Part shown: positions 1 to 8,881 of the stretch, in pieces
Layout of the letters: each line of letters opens with the position of its first letter
Numbering within the stretch: the stretch's first letter is position 1
Source of the DNA: Thermoplasmata archaeon
Lineage (GTDB): Archaea > Thermoplasmatota > Thermoplasmata > Lutacidiplasmatales > UBA184
Reading direction: 5' to 3'
Assembly: GCA_027314165.1 (NCBI GenBank)
Contig: DAHVCH010000005.1
Location: 62,001 to 126,000 of the forward strand
Length of the DNA: 64,000 nucleotides
Made by a program: the position numbers and the translations under genes
Notes under the pieces: generated by a model
Database searches by the model: none
The model's input: only the letters and a program-made list of their open reading frames with translations
Told to the model about the DNA's origin: nothing

Positions 1-110
1 TCGCCGCAACGCCAGCTCCTTCCGCGTTAGCACCCGCACCCTCGCTCCCAGCGCCTCTCCCACCCCCGGCCCCGTCCCCCTCCCCGTCCCCGTCCCCACC
101 CCCGTCCTCG

Positions 111-1199
111 GTGGGGCGCGTGCGGGCCTTCCTCCAGAGAAGACCGGTCCTCTGCCTGCTGCTGCTCACGCCCGGGATCGTGGAGTATCTCACGGGGTCG
201 AGCTCGCTCAGCCTCCTCATCCTCCTCCCCCCCGCGTTCTTCGCGTTCCTGGGCTTGAACCTCGCGCTCTACGGTCCCGGGGTCCTCCTCATCCGCGAGG
301 CCATGGTCCGATGGAAGAAGGGCTGGGCCTCCGTGCTGCTGATGGGCGCGGCCTACGCCATCCTCGAGGAGGGGGTCGCGCTGAACACCCTGTTCGACTC
401 GCGTGCCGGCCCCGTCGGGGCCCTGGGCTTCTACGGCCACTGGGCGGGGGTGAACTGGGTCTGGACGGCGGGGTTGCTCATCGTGCATGCGCTCTGGAGC
501 ATCGCCCTCCCGATCCTCCTGCTCGGGCTCGCGCTCCCGGAGACCCGCGGGAAGAGCCTCCTCACTCCGCGGGGGATCCGCGTGGCGCTGGTCGTTCTCG
601 CCGCAGACGTGCTGCTCCTCCTTCTCCTTGTCGGCGAGCTCTACCACTTCTACGCGGGGCCGGTGCTCCTCGCGGGGAGCTTCTTCGCCATTGGGGGTCT
701 CGTTTACGCGGCGTACCGGGCCCCCGCGGACCTCCTCTCCGCCGCGAGCGCCCGTCCTCGAGCCTCTCCGCTGCGCTTTGCCGTCGTCGGGGCCGCGTTC
801 TTCCCGGTCTGGCTCCTCGCCGAGGACCTTCCGATGGCGTTCCACGCCCCACCCTACGCGGCGGTGCTCTCCGTCATCGCCGTGGGGGGCCTCTGGCTCG
901 TGTGGGTCCTGAAGAACATCGGACGTGAGGACCGTGAGCCCCAGCTCGTGGCGCTAGGGGCGGGGCTCGTCGCGCCGTTCCTCCCCTTCGGGATCATCGT
1001 CCAGCTGCACACGGGGATCGGGCTCCTCGCGGTGGTGGCCGGTGACCTCGCCGCGGTGCTGTTCTTCCGTCACCTCTGGCGCAAGTACCGACCCAGGGGG
1101 TTCGCGTCGGGGGCGGGACCGTCTCCCCGCCCGTCGCCCTCGACCGGGCCTACCGGGATGCTGGGGGTCCAGAGCCCGGGGACACGTCCCGGCGGATGA
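111..1199 (+). CDS. Multi-pass membrane protein, unknown function
   Basis: I do not recognise a family. The 362-residue reading has about eight hydrophobic segments, so it is an integral membrane protein. An acidic stretch (AILEEGV, about residues 83-89) sits near a membrane segment and loosely recalls the Glu-Glu motif of CPBP-type intramembrane proteases, but the rest of that signature is not visible. The given start is GTG; the frame is open back to base 3 with a Pro/Ser-rich stretch, so the true start may be outside the window. The C-terminal tail is Pro/Gly-rich and probably disordered. Confidence 0.6.
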   Translation: MGRVRAFLQRRPVLCLLLLTPGIVEYLTGSSSLSLLILLPPAFFAFLGLNLALYGPGVLLIREAMVRWKKGWASVLLMGAAYAILEEGVALNTLFDSRAGPVGALGFYGHWAGVNWVWTAGLLIVHALWSIALPILLLGLALPETRGKSLLTPRGIRVALVVLAADVLLLLLLVGELYHFYAGPVLLAGSFFAIGGLVYAAYRAPADLLSAASARPRASPLRFAVVGAAFFPVWLLAEDLPMAFHAPPYAAVLSVIAVGGLWLVWVLKNIGREDREPQLVALGAGLVAPFLPFGIIVQLHTGIGLLAVVAGDLAAVLFFRHLWRKYRPRGFASGAGPSPRPSPSTGPTGMLGVQSPGTRPGG

Positions 1200-1422
1200 G
1201 GAAGGTCGCCGTCTCGGTCTCGGGGTCCTCTTTCATCGAAACGAGGGTCGCACCGGCCTTGTGGACCACGGCGGGGATGTCCACCGTGGCCATCGGGTCC
1301 TTCGTCATCACTTCCAGCGTCCGGCCGGGCGGGAGCTTCTGCAGCGCCTCCTTGGTGCGGAGGACCGGGATCGGGCAGGCATCCTCTCGGCAGTCCAGGA
1401 CCACCTCGGGCGCATGCGTCAC
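1150..1422 (-). CDS. TusA/SirA-like sulfur-carrier protein
   Basis: Small (90 aa) TusA-fold protein. Family members relay persulfide sulfur through a Cys in a CPxP motif; here CPIP with Cys16 is present near the first strand and helix. I chose GTG at 1422-1420 because it overlaps the upstream gene's TGA as GTGA and has a purine-rich GAGGTG about 8 nt before it. The pair with the Cys-cluster regulator suggests a redox- or sulfur-responsive operon; the sulfur acceptor cannot be read from the sequence. Its 3' end runs about 50 bp into the end of the convergent membrane protein gene. Confidence 0.85.
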   Translation of the reverse strand: MTHAPEVVLDCREDACPIPVLRTKEALQKLPPGRTLEVMTKDPMATVDIPAVVHKAGATLVSMKEDPETETATFLIRRDVSPGSGPPASR

Positions 1423-1859
1423 CGGGCCACCTCGTGCGGGTCGCTCCTCCACGGATGGAAGTAGTTGCAGGGAAGCGTCGCGGTCATGCAGAGGTCGCAG
1501 CCGGATCCTCGAAGGTCCGGGTCGATCTGCCCATGAAGCTCGCAGGCGTAACCCTTCCGGAGGACGTAGGTGGCCGCGGCGTCCAGCTTCCCCATGAGCC
1601 CTCGGGCGTCAAGGTCTCCCCGGGCGAGCCCGCCGGCCATGTCCTGGACCATCATCAGCACGTCCGCCCTTCGTCGGAGCTCGATCGCCCGCCCGCGTTG
1701 TCCCCGAGCGTAGAGGGTGACCGCCGGCCGGCTGAGCCCGAGGAGGTCCGCGACCTTCTGGTGGGTGAACTTGTGATCGCGGACGAGCTCTCTCGCCACC
1801 AGCCCGCGCAACGCCGGAAGTATGGCGCGGGCCGCGAGCTCCTGGGGCGTCTCCTGCAT
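1419..1859 (-). CDS. HTH transcriptional regulator with C-terminal Cys/His cluster
   Basis: 146 aa. The N-terminal half contains a helix-turn-helix (about residues 30-53; HQKVADLLGLSRPAVTLYA) like the archaeal predicted regulators of the COG2522 type. The C-terminal third holds several Cys and His residues (ACELH, CDLC, PCNYFH), which could bind a metal or an Fe-S cluster. It is the first gene of a pair with the TusA-like gene (GTGA overlap). I infer that it senses redox, sulfur or metal state and may autoregulate this pair. A TATA-like TTTTATCC lies about 30 nt upstream of the start. Confidence 0.75.
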   Translation of the reverse strand: MQETPQELAARAILPALRGLVARELVRDHKFTHQKVADLLGLSRPAVTLYARGQRGRAIELRRRADVLMMVQDMAGGLARGDLDARGLMGKLDAAATYVLRKGYACELHGQIDPDLRGSGCDLCMTATLPCNYFHPWRSDPHEVAR

Positions 1860-1890
1860 GCCCGGTAACCTACGTACCCATCGGCTCGGC

Positions 1891-1900
1891 GGATAAAAGG
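1891..1900 (-). promoter_or_regulatory. TATA-like box for the regulator/TusA pair
   Basis: Read on the minus strand the bases give CCTTTTATCC, about 32-41 nt upstream of the ATG at 1859. That spacing fits an archaeal promoter with a very short leader. Confidence 0.45.
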
Positions 1901-1999
1901 GGGGCCCGGCCCGCCTCGGCCACCCGGCCCGCGGTTCGACGGGCCTCTCAAATACTGCACTTGGGTCCGTCCGCCGAAGGGCTCACGGAGGGGTAATCG

Positions 2000-2335
2000 A
2001 TGACCGAGACCGAGATCGTGCGCCTGACCGACCAGCAGTTCGAAGGCTCGCGTCTCGCGCTCAAGGGGCGGTGGGTCGTGCTGTTCCAGGGGCCCTGGTG
2101 CCCCTTCTGCCAGAGGTTCCGGGGGCTCTTCGGCCAGGCCCACCTGCCGGAGGGCGTGCGGCTGGCCGAGTACGTGATGGACGACTTCTACGAGCCGGTC
2201 CCTCTCGCCTTCGACATCGAGGTCATCCCCACGGTCATCGCCTTCGAGGACGGGGTCATCTCCTGGCGGCACAGCGGGATACCGAACCGTGGCCTCGGCG
2301 AGGCGACGATGCACAAGATCGAGAAGTGGAGCTGA
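2000..2335 (+). CDS. Thioredoxin-like protein with CPFC active site
   Basis: 111 aa, thioredoxin fold: strand VVLFQG, redox motif WCPFC (Cys34, Cys37), and the cis-proline region VIPTV near residue 78. The CPFC dipeptide differs from the CGPC of the second thioredoxin at 36722-37039, so the redox potential or partner is probably different. A clear Shine-Dalgarno GGAGGGG lies 6 nt before the ATG. It is monocistronic, diverges from the sulfur-related pair and faces the lipid-alcohol operon. The substrate is unknown. Confidence 0.85.
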   Translation: MTETEIVRLTDQQFEGSRLALKGRWVVLFQGPWCPFCQRFRGLFGQAHLPEGVRLAEYVMDDFYEPVPLAFDIEVIPTVIAFEDGVISWRHSGIPNRGLGEATMHKIEKWS

Positions 2336-2414
2336 GCCGCCCGCCCGGACCGGCGGCCTAGAGCCCCGCCCAGGTCCCTCGGGGGACCTTCCAGAACGCG
2401 CTGCCCCAGCCCCG

Positions 2415-2981
2415 CTACGACGCGGCCCCGTGGGAGGCCAGAAGGTGGCGGCGGAGAAGGAGGACCCCCAGGAAGATGAGCCCGTCCGTGAGGAACGTGG
2501 CCAGGTAGAACGGGTAGGCCGCCTGCGCGAGGAAGAGACCGATCCCCGTCAGGCTGGAGGTCCCCTTGAGCAGGAGGAGGACATTGAGGTAGGCCGTCCT
2601 CGCCGGAGCCGTGGTCCGAGCGGCCATGAAGCAGCAGAGCGTCGCGCCCATCATGTACGCGAAAGTGAACCCCACCCATCCCCGGAACGCGGGGACCTCC
2701 GAGGGGGTCGGGGTGAGGTGCAGTCCGAGGGTCGTGGCGATCCCGTTGATCGACCCCACCGACGGTCCGGGGGCCAGGAGATAGAAGAGACCGAAGAGGA
2801 GGAGGACCAGACCCAGGACAACGAGGACCCCGGTCGCCCACGGGCAGCTGGGGCCGCAGGGGGGCTTCCCCGCCCGGTCCTCCTTGCCCTCGACCTTCGC
2901 CGCGCTCCCCTCGGAGCCCGAATGCGGCGATGGGCCCGCGCCCTCCCCGTGTCCTTCCCCCATCTCTTCCACCAGCGTCAC
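2415..2981 (-). CDS. Small membrane protein at the end of the alcohol-oxidation operon
   Basis: 188 aa. A charged N-terminus with a Cys pair (PPCGPSC, about residues 40-46) is followed by four predicted membrane segments (VLVVLGLVLLLFGLFYLL; then about 95-115, 120-140 and 150-175). The start is GTG at 2981-2979, overlapping the GMC gene's stop as GTGA and directly preceded by GGAAGGAGG, so translation is very probably coupled. I do not recognise the family. The position suggests a membrane partner for the oxidase, perhaps in electron transfer or substrate entry; this is inference. Confidence 0.65.
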   Translation of the reverse strand: MTLVEEMGEGHGEGAGPSPHSGSEGSAAKVEGKEDRAGKPPCGPSCPWATGVLVVLGLVLLLFGLFYLLAPGPSVGSINGIATTLGLHLTPTPSEVPAFRGWVGFTFAYMMGATLCCFMAARTTAPARTAYLNVLLLLKGTSSLTGIGLFLAQAAYPFYLATFLTDGLIFLGVLLLRRHLLASHGAAS

Positions 2982-5056
2982 GCCTCCTTCCCCTGCTTGA
3001 TCCACGCTTCCGCGTTCCGCTCGGCGATGGCCATGATCGCGATCTGCGGGTTGACGCTGGGGGACCCTGGCAGCATGCTCGCATCCGAGACATGCAATCC
3101 GGGGGCGCCCCAGATGGTCCCGGTCCCGTCGACGGCCCCCAGTTCGGGTTCTCCCGCCATGCGGGCCGTTCCCAGGGGATGGAACGCCAGCATGTGGAGC
3201 GCGTCCGGTGGGGGAGGGGACTCCTCGAAGCGGTCCAGGTCCTCGACGCGCCGGACCTCCAGTCCGCCGTGGATCGGGACGAAGACCCGCTCGGCCCCGC
3301 CGGCGAAGAGCAGCCGACCTGAGAGCGCGATCGCCCGTCCGACCTTCTTGAGGTCCTCCGGGCCCATGTTGTAGAACACCCAGGGGCGGCCCGCGAGGAA
3401 AGGCCCGAGCCGCCCCTCCGACTCGTCCATGATGAGCGCCCCGATTAGCGCGAGGTGCGGCAGCCGCTCGAGGAACTCCTTGTACCGGCTCCCGGTGAAC
3501 GGGGTCAACCCCGAGGTGGAGAGCAGTCCCCGGGGGTGGAACGTCGCCTCGAGCAGGACCCCGTGGTCGTGGTCGTCCACGTAGTAGGACTGGAGGACGC
3601 CCCGCCATCCGCGGACCTCGGAAGGGAAGTCCCCTCCCACATCGAGGGACGGATGGACCCGCAGGTGCCGTCCGCGGTGAACGCGCGAAGCACGGGCTCC
3701 CGCCGCCGGGAGCAGGTAGGGGGTCGCCAGCGCCCCGCCCGCGAGGACCACGTGACGAGCGTGGACCTTCACGCGGCCCGCCGGCCTCCCGGTCGCGGGG
3801 TCCAGGAGCTGGCCGTGGACCGTCCATCGGCGGTCGCCCCCCGGTCCGGGCCGCACGCCCTCCACGCGGACCCGCGCGTAGATCGTGGCCCCCGCGGCCA
3901 CCGCTCTCGGCAGGTAGGAGAGGTTCATCGAACGCTTCGCGTCGGTCGGGCAGCCGATGACGCACTCGTCGCTCCCCCGGCATCCCGGCGCGGGGCGCGG
4001 GATGACGCCGTGATGGGGGACTCCCAGGGCCTCCGCCCCCTTGCGAAGGGCCTCCCCGTTGCCGCCGAGGATGTCGGCGCGGGACGGCCCGACCTGAAGG
4101 AAGCGCTTCACCCGGGCGAAGTAGGGCTCCATCGGTCCTGGGGCGAGCCCGGGGACCTTCGACTCCCTGGCCCATCGCTCGAGGGTCGACTCCGGAGGCT
4201 GGAAGCAGGTCCCGGAGTTGAAGACGGTCGTGCCGCCGACGGAGCTCGCGTAGGAGATCTGGACGAGCGGCTTGCCCAGCGTGAAGAAGATCCCGTTGCC
4301 CCGGTAGTACCGCCCGATCCTCCCGATGGCCGACCCCCGGAAGTCTGCGCGCGAGACCGGGGGACCCTCCTCCAGCACCAACACCTTCCAGCCCGCCTCC
4401 GCGAGCAGGGCGGCGGCCGGAGCTCCTCCCGCCCCGCTCCCGACGACGCAGGCGTCGAACTGGACCTCCGTCCCCGCCGCGACCGAGGGATAGCCCTGGG
4501 TCGGGACCGGCGGTCTTGGCGGCGGCACCGGAGGGATGGTGTACATCGGGCCATCGCCGATGCCCAGGTGCTCGCGGACCTCCGGCGTGGAGACGTAGTT
4601 CGCCTCGACCAGCAGGCGGAGCAGCCAGGTGGCCATCGGGCGCATCGTCCCCTGGTCGATGGCGCGGGAGAGGAACTGCTCGGCCTCGTCCGCGCGGAGG
4701 GCGGACAGGCGACGTCCCGGCCCACGGAAGATCGGGGCGACCTCGAGAAGGTGGAGGAGGGAGTCCACGACGAGGCGGCTCACCGGGTCCATCTCGGCAC
4801 CCATGGCCAGGATGAGGTCCGGCACTCCGAGGTCGACCGCGCCGGGGCGGAAGGGCCCCCCGCTCGGCACGAGACCGCGGCTGACGGCCTCCAGGATCGT
4901 CCGCTCGCGGGCCCTCCGCGAAGAAGCCGATGGGGCGGTGGTCGGGGCCGTTCCCGGAACCCGCGGGGCCGCCGAGATCGAGACGGCGGGAGAGGAAGCG
5001 GGGCTGGGGACGGCGGTGGGGGCGGTCGGCCTCGAGCTCGCGCCCGGCTCGGCCAT
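2978..5056 (-). CDS. GMC-family oxidoreductase (long-chain alcohol oxidase type)
   Basis: 692 aa FAD enzyme. After an Ala/Pro/Ser-rich lead (1-45) and a helical N-terminal domain, the FAD-binding motif GSGAGG is at 207-212 with the acidic strand end VLVLEEG. A Cys-containing segment (DECVIGCPTDAKRS) and the C-terminal HPLGTARM, then NPQIAIMAIAERNAEA, are typical of GMC and fatty-alcohol oxidases. The family oxidises primary or long-chain alcohols to aldehydes. The ATG overlaps the SRPBCC stop (TGATG), and its own stop overlaps the next GTG. The longer open frame upstream is out of register with other operon genes and is not coding. Confidence 0.88.
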   Translation of the reverse strand: MAEPGASSRPTAPTAVPSPASSPAVSISAAPRVPGTAPTTAPSASSRRARERTILEAVSRGLVPSGGPFRPGAVDLGVPDLILAMGAEMDPVSRLVVDSLLHLLEVAPIFRGPGRRLSALRADEAEQFLSRAIDQGTMRPMATWLLRLLVEANYVSTPEVREHLGIGDGPMYTIPPVPPPRPPVPTQGYPSVAAGTEVQFDACVVGSGAGGAPAAALLAEAGWKVLVLEEGPPVSRADFRGSAIGRIGRYYRGNGIFFTLGKPLVQISYASSVGGTTVFNSGTCFQPPESTLERWARESKVPGLAPGPMEPYFARVKRFLQVGPSRADILGGNGEALRKGAEALGVPHHGVIPRPAPGCRGSDECVIGCPTDAKRSMNLSYLPRAVAAGATIYARVRVEGVRPGPGGDRRWTVHGQLLDPATGRPAGRVKVHARHVVLAGGALATPYLLPAAGARASRVHRGRHLRVHPSLDVGGDFPSEVRGWRGVLQSYYVDDHDHGVLLEATFHPRGLLSTSGLTPFTGSRYKEFLERLPHLALIGALIMDESEGRLGPFLAGRPWVFYNMGPEDLKKVGRAIALSGRLLFAGGAERVFVPIHGGLEVRRVEDLDRFEESPPPPDALHMLAFHPLGTARMAGEPELGAVDGTGTIWGAPGLHVSDASMLPGSPSVNPQIAIMAIAERNAEAWIKQGKEA

Positions 5057-5565
5057 CACGAGCTCACCGCCTGCGCGGGCGAGGAGAGGTCCACGGCCGG
5101 AGCTGCGGCGCCTCCCACCTGCTCCAAGAGCAGACGCGCCTTCTCGAGCGACCTCCGTTGGTCCGCCCGTACCCTCGGAGCGATGACGAGCCGGTCGACG
5201 AGCCAGCCGAGCGGTCCGCCGGGAAGCGTGTACTCCAGACCGAAGGTGAAGCGCACGCCCTCCGGCGTGGGCTCGAACCGGCCCCAGTCCTGGAAGGTCC
5301 GGAACGGGCCCTGACCCGGGAGCATCCGGTCCGCGAAGGAGTGGGGCGGCTCCCAGCCGGTCACCTCCTGGGTCCAGACGTACTCCCGGCGTCCGGCGCG
5401 GGCCCGGACCACCAGACGGCTCCCCACCCGGATGGGGGAGGACGTCTCGTGGTGGGCCTCCCGCACGGAGGCGGACCACTCGGCGGCGTGGTCGCCGTTC
5501 GCCAGGAACCAGAAGACCCGGTCGAGCGGCGCTCGGATGACCACCTGGCACTCGATCCGCGCCAT
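5056..5565 (-). CDS. SRPBCC (START/Bet v1-like) ligand-binding protein
   Basis: 169 aa. The opening CQVVIRAPLDRVFWFLAN and later PGQGPFRTFQDWGRFEP are typical of the SRPBCC superfamily (polyketide cyclase/dehydrase branch), a helix-grip fold with a large hydrophobic pocket. Placed between aldehyde dehydrogenase and alcohol oxidase genes, it is a good candidate for holding a lipid or isoprenoid substrate. It starts 6 nt after the ALDH stop and its TGA overlaps the GMC ATG, so it belongs to the operon. No catalytic residues can be assigned. Confidence 0.8.
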   Translation of the reverse strand: MARIECQVVIRAPLDRVFWFLANGDHAAEWSASVREAHHETSSPIRVGSRLVVRARAGRREYVWTQEVTGWEPPHSFADRMLPGQGPFRTFQDWGRFEPTPEGVRFTFGLEYTLPGGPLGWLVDRLVIAPRVRADQRRSLEKARLLLEQVGGAAAPAVDLSSPAQAVSS

Positions 5566-5571
5566 CGCGCT

Positions 5572-7182
5572 CTACGGCGAGGGCGGGTTCGGGCCCGTAG
5601 CCGAGGCGCCGCCGGAGGGTGCGGCGGGCTCCGGGTCGGGAGGGATCACGAGCCCGCGCGCGATCGGGATGAGCGGCGACCCCTTCCCGAAGAACAGGTG
5701 CTTGGTCTCGAGGTACTCGTCGAGCGCATGCTCCCCGAGCTCCCGACCGATGCCCGACTGCTTGTACCCGCCCCGTGGGGCGTGGCAGGTGAGCATGTGG
5801 TAATCGTTGATCCAGACGGTCCCCGTGCGCAGGCGTTCCGCGACGCGCTCGGCCTTCCTCTCGTTCTGGCTCCAGACCGCCCCGGCGAGGCCGAAGATCG
5901 TGGAGTTCGCGATCTCCACCGCCTGGTCCACGTTCTGGTAGGGGATGACCGCGAGCACCGGTCCGAAGATCTCCTCCTGGGAGATCCTCATGTCCGGCGC
6001 CACGTCGGAGAAGATCGTCGGTCGCAGGTAGTGGCCCTTCCGCAGGTCCGGGCGGTCCGGACGGTTCCCGCCGAAGGAGAGCTTCGCGCCCTGGTCGATC
6101 CCCCACTGGATGTACCCCTCGACCCGGGTGCGTTGCCCTTCGCTCACGAGGGGCCCCATGTCGGTCTCGAAGTCCTGGGTGAGCCCGATCCGGATGCGCC
6201 GGGCCCTTTCGACCAGGCGCTGCACGATGCGCGACTGGTCCTTCACCGGGACGAGCAGCCGGCTGCCGGACTCGCAGAGCTGGCCGGCGTGCAGGAAGAT
6301 CCCGAAGAGGGCGCCGTCCACCGCCTGGTCCAGGTCCGCGTCGGGAAGGATGATGTTGGCGCTCTTGCCCCCAAGCTCCATCGTGGTCCGCTTCACCGTC
6401 GAAGCGCTCTTCGCCAGGACGGTGCGGCCGACCTCGGTCGAGCCGGTGAAGCTCACCTTGTCCACCCCGGGATGGGTGAGCAGGACTTCTCCCACCTCCT
6501 CCCCGGCTCCCGTGACCACCGAGAGGGCCCCCTTCGGAAGTCCCGCCTCTTCGAAGAGGCGGGCGAGCTCGAGCGTCGTGAGAGGGGTGAGCGAGGCGGG
6601 CTTGAGGACGCAGGTGTTGCCGGCGGCGAGGGCCGGGCCGGCCTTCCACACCGCCATCAGCAGCGGGAGGTTCCAGGGGGTGATGCCCGCGCAGACCCCC
6701 AGGGGTTCCCGGCGGACGATCCCGAAGGTACCCTCGTAGTCCGGCTGGGAGACCTTCTGGCGCCATCGGATCGACGTCGCCAGCTCGGCGAAGTAGTGCA
6801 TGTGCTCCGCCGCGAGCCCGAGGTCGAAGAGGGTGCTCTGCCGGATCGGCTTGCCGGCGTTGCGGGTCTCCAGGAGCGCCAGCGACTCGCTGTTCGCGGT
6901 GATGAGGTCCGAGACCTTCTGGAGGACCTGGGCACGTTCCTTGGGCTTGAGCGTCGGCCAGGGGCCCTTGTCGAACGCCTCCCGCGCGGCGTCGACGGCC
7001 GCCTTCGCGTCATGCTTCGTGCACTTGGGCACGGTCCCGAGCGACTCGCCGGTCGACGGGTCGACGAGGACGGACGTCGCGCCGCTGGAGGAGGCCCTCC
7101 ACTCTCCTGCGATGAAGGCCTTCCAGACCTTCGGGGTGCTCGTCCCGCTCGACGCCGGCGCTTGGATATCGGATGCGGCCAT
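5572..7182 (-). CDS. NAD(P)-dependent aldehyde dehydrogenase
   Basis: 536 aa, full-length ALDH superfamily: TPWNLPLLMA (168-177), the nucleotide-binding FTGSTEVG (245-252), general base Glu269 in TMELGGK, and catalytic Cys303 in GQLCESGS. It oxidises aldehydes to carboxylates. The ATG at 7182 has a good Shine-Dalgarno (GAAAGGAGCGAGGAG); the open frame continues upstream to 7428 but that part overlaps the Fe-ADH gene and is not coding. In the operon it would take aldehyde from either alcohol-oxidising enzyme. A C-terminal extension of about 30 residues is Pro/Gly-rich. Confidence 0.93.
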   Translation of the reverse strand: MAASDIQAPASSGTSTPKVWKAFIAGEWRASSSGATSVLVDPSTGESLGTVPKCTKHDAKAAVDAAREAFDKGPWPTLKPKERAQVLQKVSDLITANSESLALLETRNAGKPIRQSTLFDLGLAAEHMHYFAELATSIRWRQKVSQPDYEGTFGIVRREPLGVCAGITPWNLPLLMAVWKAGPALAAGNTCVLKPASLTPLTTLELARLFEEAGLPKGALSVVTGAGEEVGEVLLTHPGVDKVSFTGSTEVGRTVLAKSASTVKRTTMELGGKSANIILPDADLDQAVDGALFGIFLHAGQLCESGSRLLVPVKDQSRIVQRLVERARRIRIGLTQDFETDMGPLVSEGQRTRVEGYIQWGIDQGAKLSFGGNRPDRPDLRKGHYLRPTIFSDVAPDMRISQEEIFGPVLAVIPYQNVDQAVEIANSTIFGLAGAVWSQNERKAERVAERLRTGTVWINDYHMLTCHAPRGGYKQSGIGRELGEHALDEYLETKHLFFGKGSPLIPIARGLVIPPDPEPAAPSGGASATGPNPPSP

Positions 7183-7222
7183 GTTCTCCTCGCTCCTTTC
7201 CCCCGTGGACCGTCCCTTCGGA

Positions 7223-8383
7223 TCAGAAGTCGATCGGGGCCCCCGACCAGGCCGCGCGGAAGATGCGCTCGAGCTCCTGGGAGGAGGGGATCCGGGGGTT
7301 GGAAACGACACACGTGGAGGAGTCCGCGCGCTCGACGAGCAGGGGGAGCTTCTCCTCGAACTCCTTCTCCGTGATCTTGGCGCACTCGGGGATGGTCTTG
7401 GCCATCCCGATCTGGTCCCAGAGCGCACGGACCTTGCCGGCGAGGTCGCGGCCGTTCCTCACCGTCGAATCCCCGAGCACGGGAGCCAGGCGGCCGAGCT
7501 TCTCACGCGCGGCCGAGAAGTTGTACTCGATGTGGTACGGAAGGAAGAGCCCGACGGTCCGTCCGTGCGGGACCTTGAAGACGGACCCGAGCGCGTGGCC
7601 CAGCGCGTGCCCCACGCCGACCTGGGCGTTGCCGAAGGAGAGCCCGGCCATGGCGGCCGCCAGGTGCAGTTCCTCGCGGACCTCTGGAGGGACGTGGTCG
7701 CCCTTCACGGCCTTGGGAAGGTAGCGGAAGATGGTGTCGACCGCCTTCACGCCCATGGCGTCCGAGAACGGGTTCGCCCACTCGGAGGAGATCGACTCGA
7801 TCGAGTGCGCGAGGGCGTCCGCGCCCGTGTCGGCCGTGAGCTTCGGCGGCATCGAGGAGGGGAACATCGGGTCGAGCACTGCCCAGTCCGCGACCAGGTC
7901 GCGGTGCGCGAGCTCGAGCTTGCGGCCCCCTTCCCCCTCGGTGATGATGGTGGCCCAGGTGGTCTCGCTGCCGGTCCCGCTGGTCGTCGGGACCTGGATG
8001 AGCCGGGCCTTCTGGTGGAGGTTGAGCTCGACGATGGGCGTGATGTCGTAGATCGTGAGGTCGGGTCGCTCGTACAACGCGTAGACGGCCTTCGCCATGT
8101 CCATGGCGCTGCCTCCTCCGAGCCCGACGATCATGTCGGGTTCGAACGCGCGGGCGAGCTTCACCCCCGCCTCCACGGTCGCGATGTGGGGCTCCGGCTC
8201 GACCTCGCCGAAGACCTCCACCTTGGCGCCGGCCTTGGTGAGCTGCTCCACGACCACCTGGTGCGTGCCGCGCTCCGCCAGGAAGCGGTCGCAGACGATC
8301 ATCGCCTTCTTCGTCGGGAGCGAGGCCAGGAACTCGACCGCGCCGGACCCGAAGACGATCTTGGGGGAGGTGAAGAACCACAT
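7223..8383 (-). CDS. Iron-containing alcohol dehydrogenase
   Basis: 386 aa group III ADH. The dinucleotide motif GGGSAMD is at 89-95. The four metal ligands expected from the family are present: Asp189, His193, His259 and His273, with the same 14-residue spacing between the last two as in well-studied members. These enzymes interconvert primary alcohols and aldehydes with NAD(P). It lies between the SCP2 and ALDH genes. Having both an NAD-linked and an FAD-linked alcohol-oxidising enzyme in one operon is noteworthy. Confidence 0.92.
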   Translation of the reverse strand: MWFFTSPKIVFGSGAVEFLASLPTKKAMIVCDRFLAERGTHQVVVEQLTKAGAKVEVFGEVEPEPHIATVEAGVKLARAFEPDMIVGLGGGSAMDMAKAVYALYERPDLTIYDITPIVELNLHQKARLIQVPTTSGTGSETTWATIITEGEGGRKLELAHRDLVADWAVLDPMFPSSMPPKLTADTGADALAHSIESISSEWANPFSDAMGVKAVDTIFRYLPKAVKGDHVPPEVREELHLAAAMAGLSFGNAQVGVGHALGHALGSVFKVPHGRTVGLFLPYHIEYNFSAAREKLGRLAPVLGDSTVRNGRDLAGKVRALWDQIGMAKTIPECAKITEKEFEEKLPLLVERADSSTCVVSNPRIPSSQELERIFRAAWSGAPIDF

Positions 8384-8456
8384 GGACGCGTCGGGACCCC
8401 CCTAGGCTGGACCTGACGTACCGTGGTTCACGAGGGCGCTGGGGGAGGAGCGCAGC

Positions 8457-8861
8457 CTACGGGAACTCCGTGGGGATCGTCGATGCGGTGTTGATGAGCT
8501 CCTTCGCGGCCCGCGTGTAGCGCATGATCTTCATCATGTTCCCCTTGAGCTTGAACTTCCCGGTCATCATCCCCTGGATCGGGTCGATCTCCTTGTTGAT
8601 GAGCTTCTTCCAGTTGGAGTAGGGACCCTGGTAGGTGTAGGCCGCCGACTTCTCGTCGGGGGTCGCGAGCATCTTCGCGTCGCGGCACTTGCCGTGGAAC
8701 AGGTCCATGTAGAGCGCGACCGGTGCGGTGAGCGCGCCGTCGGGCTCGACCAGGAAGATGAAGTCTCCCTCCCAGGACTTCGCCGCGTCCTCGTAGGCGG
8801 CGTTCTGGTTGACCTTGTCCTTGAACTGCTCGATCCACTCCTGGCTTGGGAACTTCACCAT
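8457..8861 (-). CDS. SCP-2 sterol-transfer-domain lipid carrier
   Basis: 134 aa, one SCP2-like domain: FPSQEWIEQFKDKVNQNAAY at the start, KSWEGDFIFLVE in the middle and the closing MMTGKFKLKGNMMKIMRY, all typical of the family. It binds hydrophobic ligands such as acyl chains or isoprenoids. I chose the ATG at 8861, preceded by a GAGAGGA ribosome site; a longer frame to 9020 would run through the promoter dyad. It is the first gene of the operon, 73 nt before the Fe-ADH gene. Confidence 0.85.
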   Translation of the reverse strand: MVKFPSQEWIEQFKDKVNQNAAYEDAAKSWEGDFIFLVEPDGALTAPVALYMDLFHGKCRDAKMLATPDEKSAAYTYQGPYSNWKKLINKEIDPIQGMMTGKFKLKGNMMKIMRYTRAAKELINTASTIPTEFP

Positions 8862-8881
8862 GGCGGGTCCTCTCGGTCGTT

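Noticed and set aside
2415-4175. 586-residue minus-strand frame merging the membrane protein with upstream sequence
   Set aside because: Only the last 188 residues are protein-like; the rest is an out-of-frame reading of the GMC gene, and a GTGA-coupled start explains the short form.
4930-7374. 814-residue plus-strand open frame
   Set aside because: It is antisense to the GMC, SRPBCC and ALDH genes, which have clear motifs; composition is that of a GC-rich shadow.
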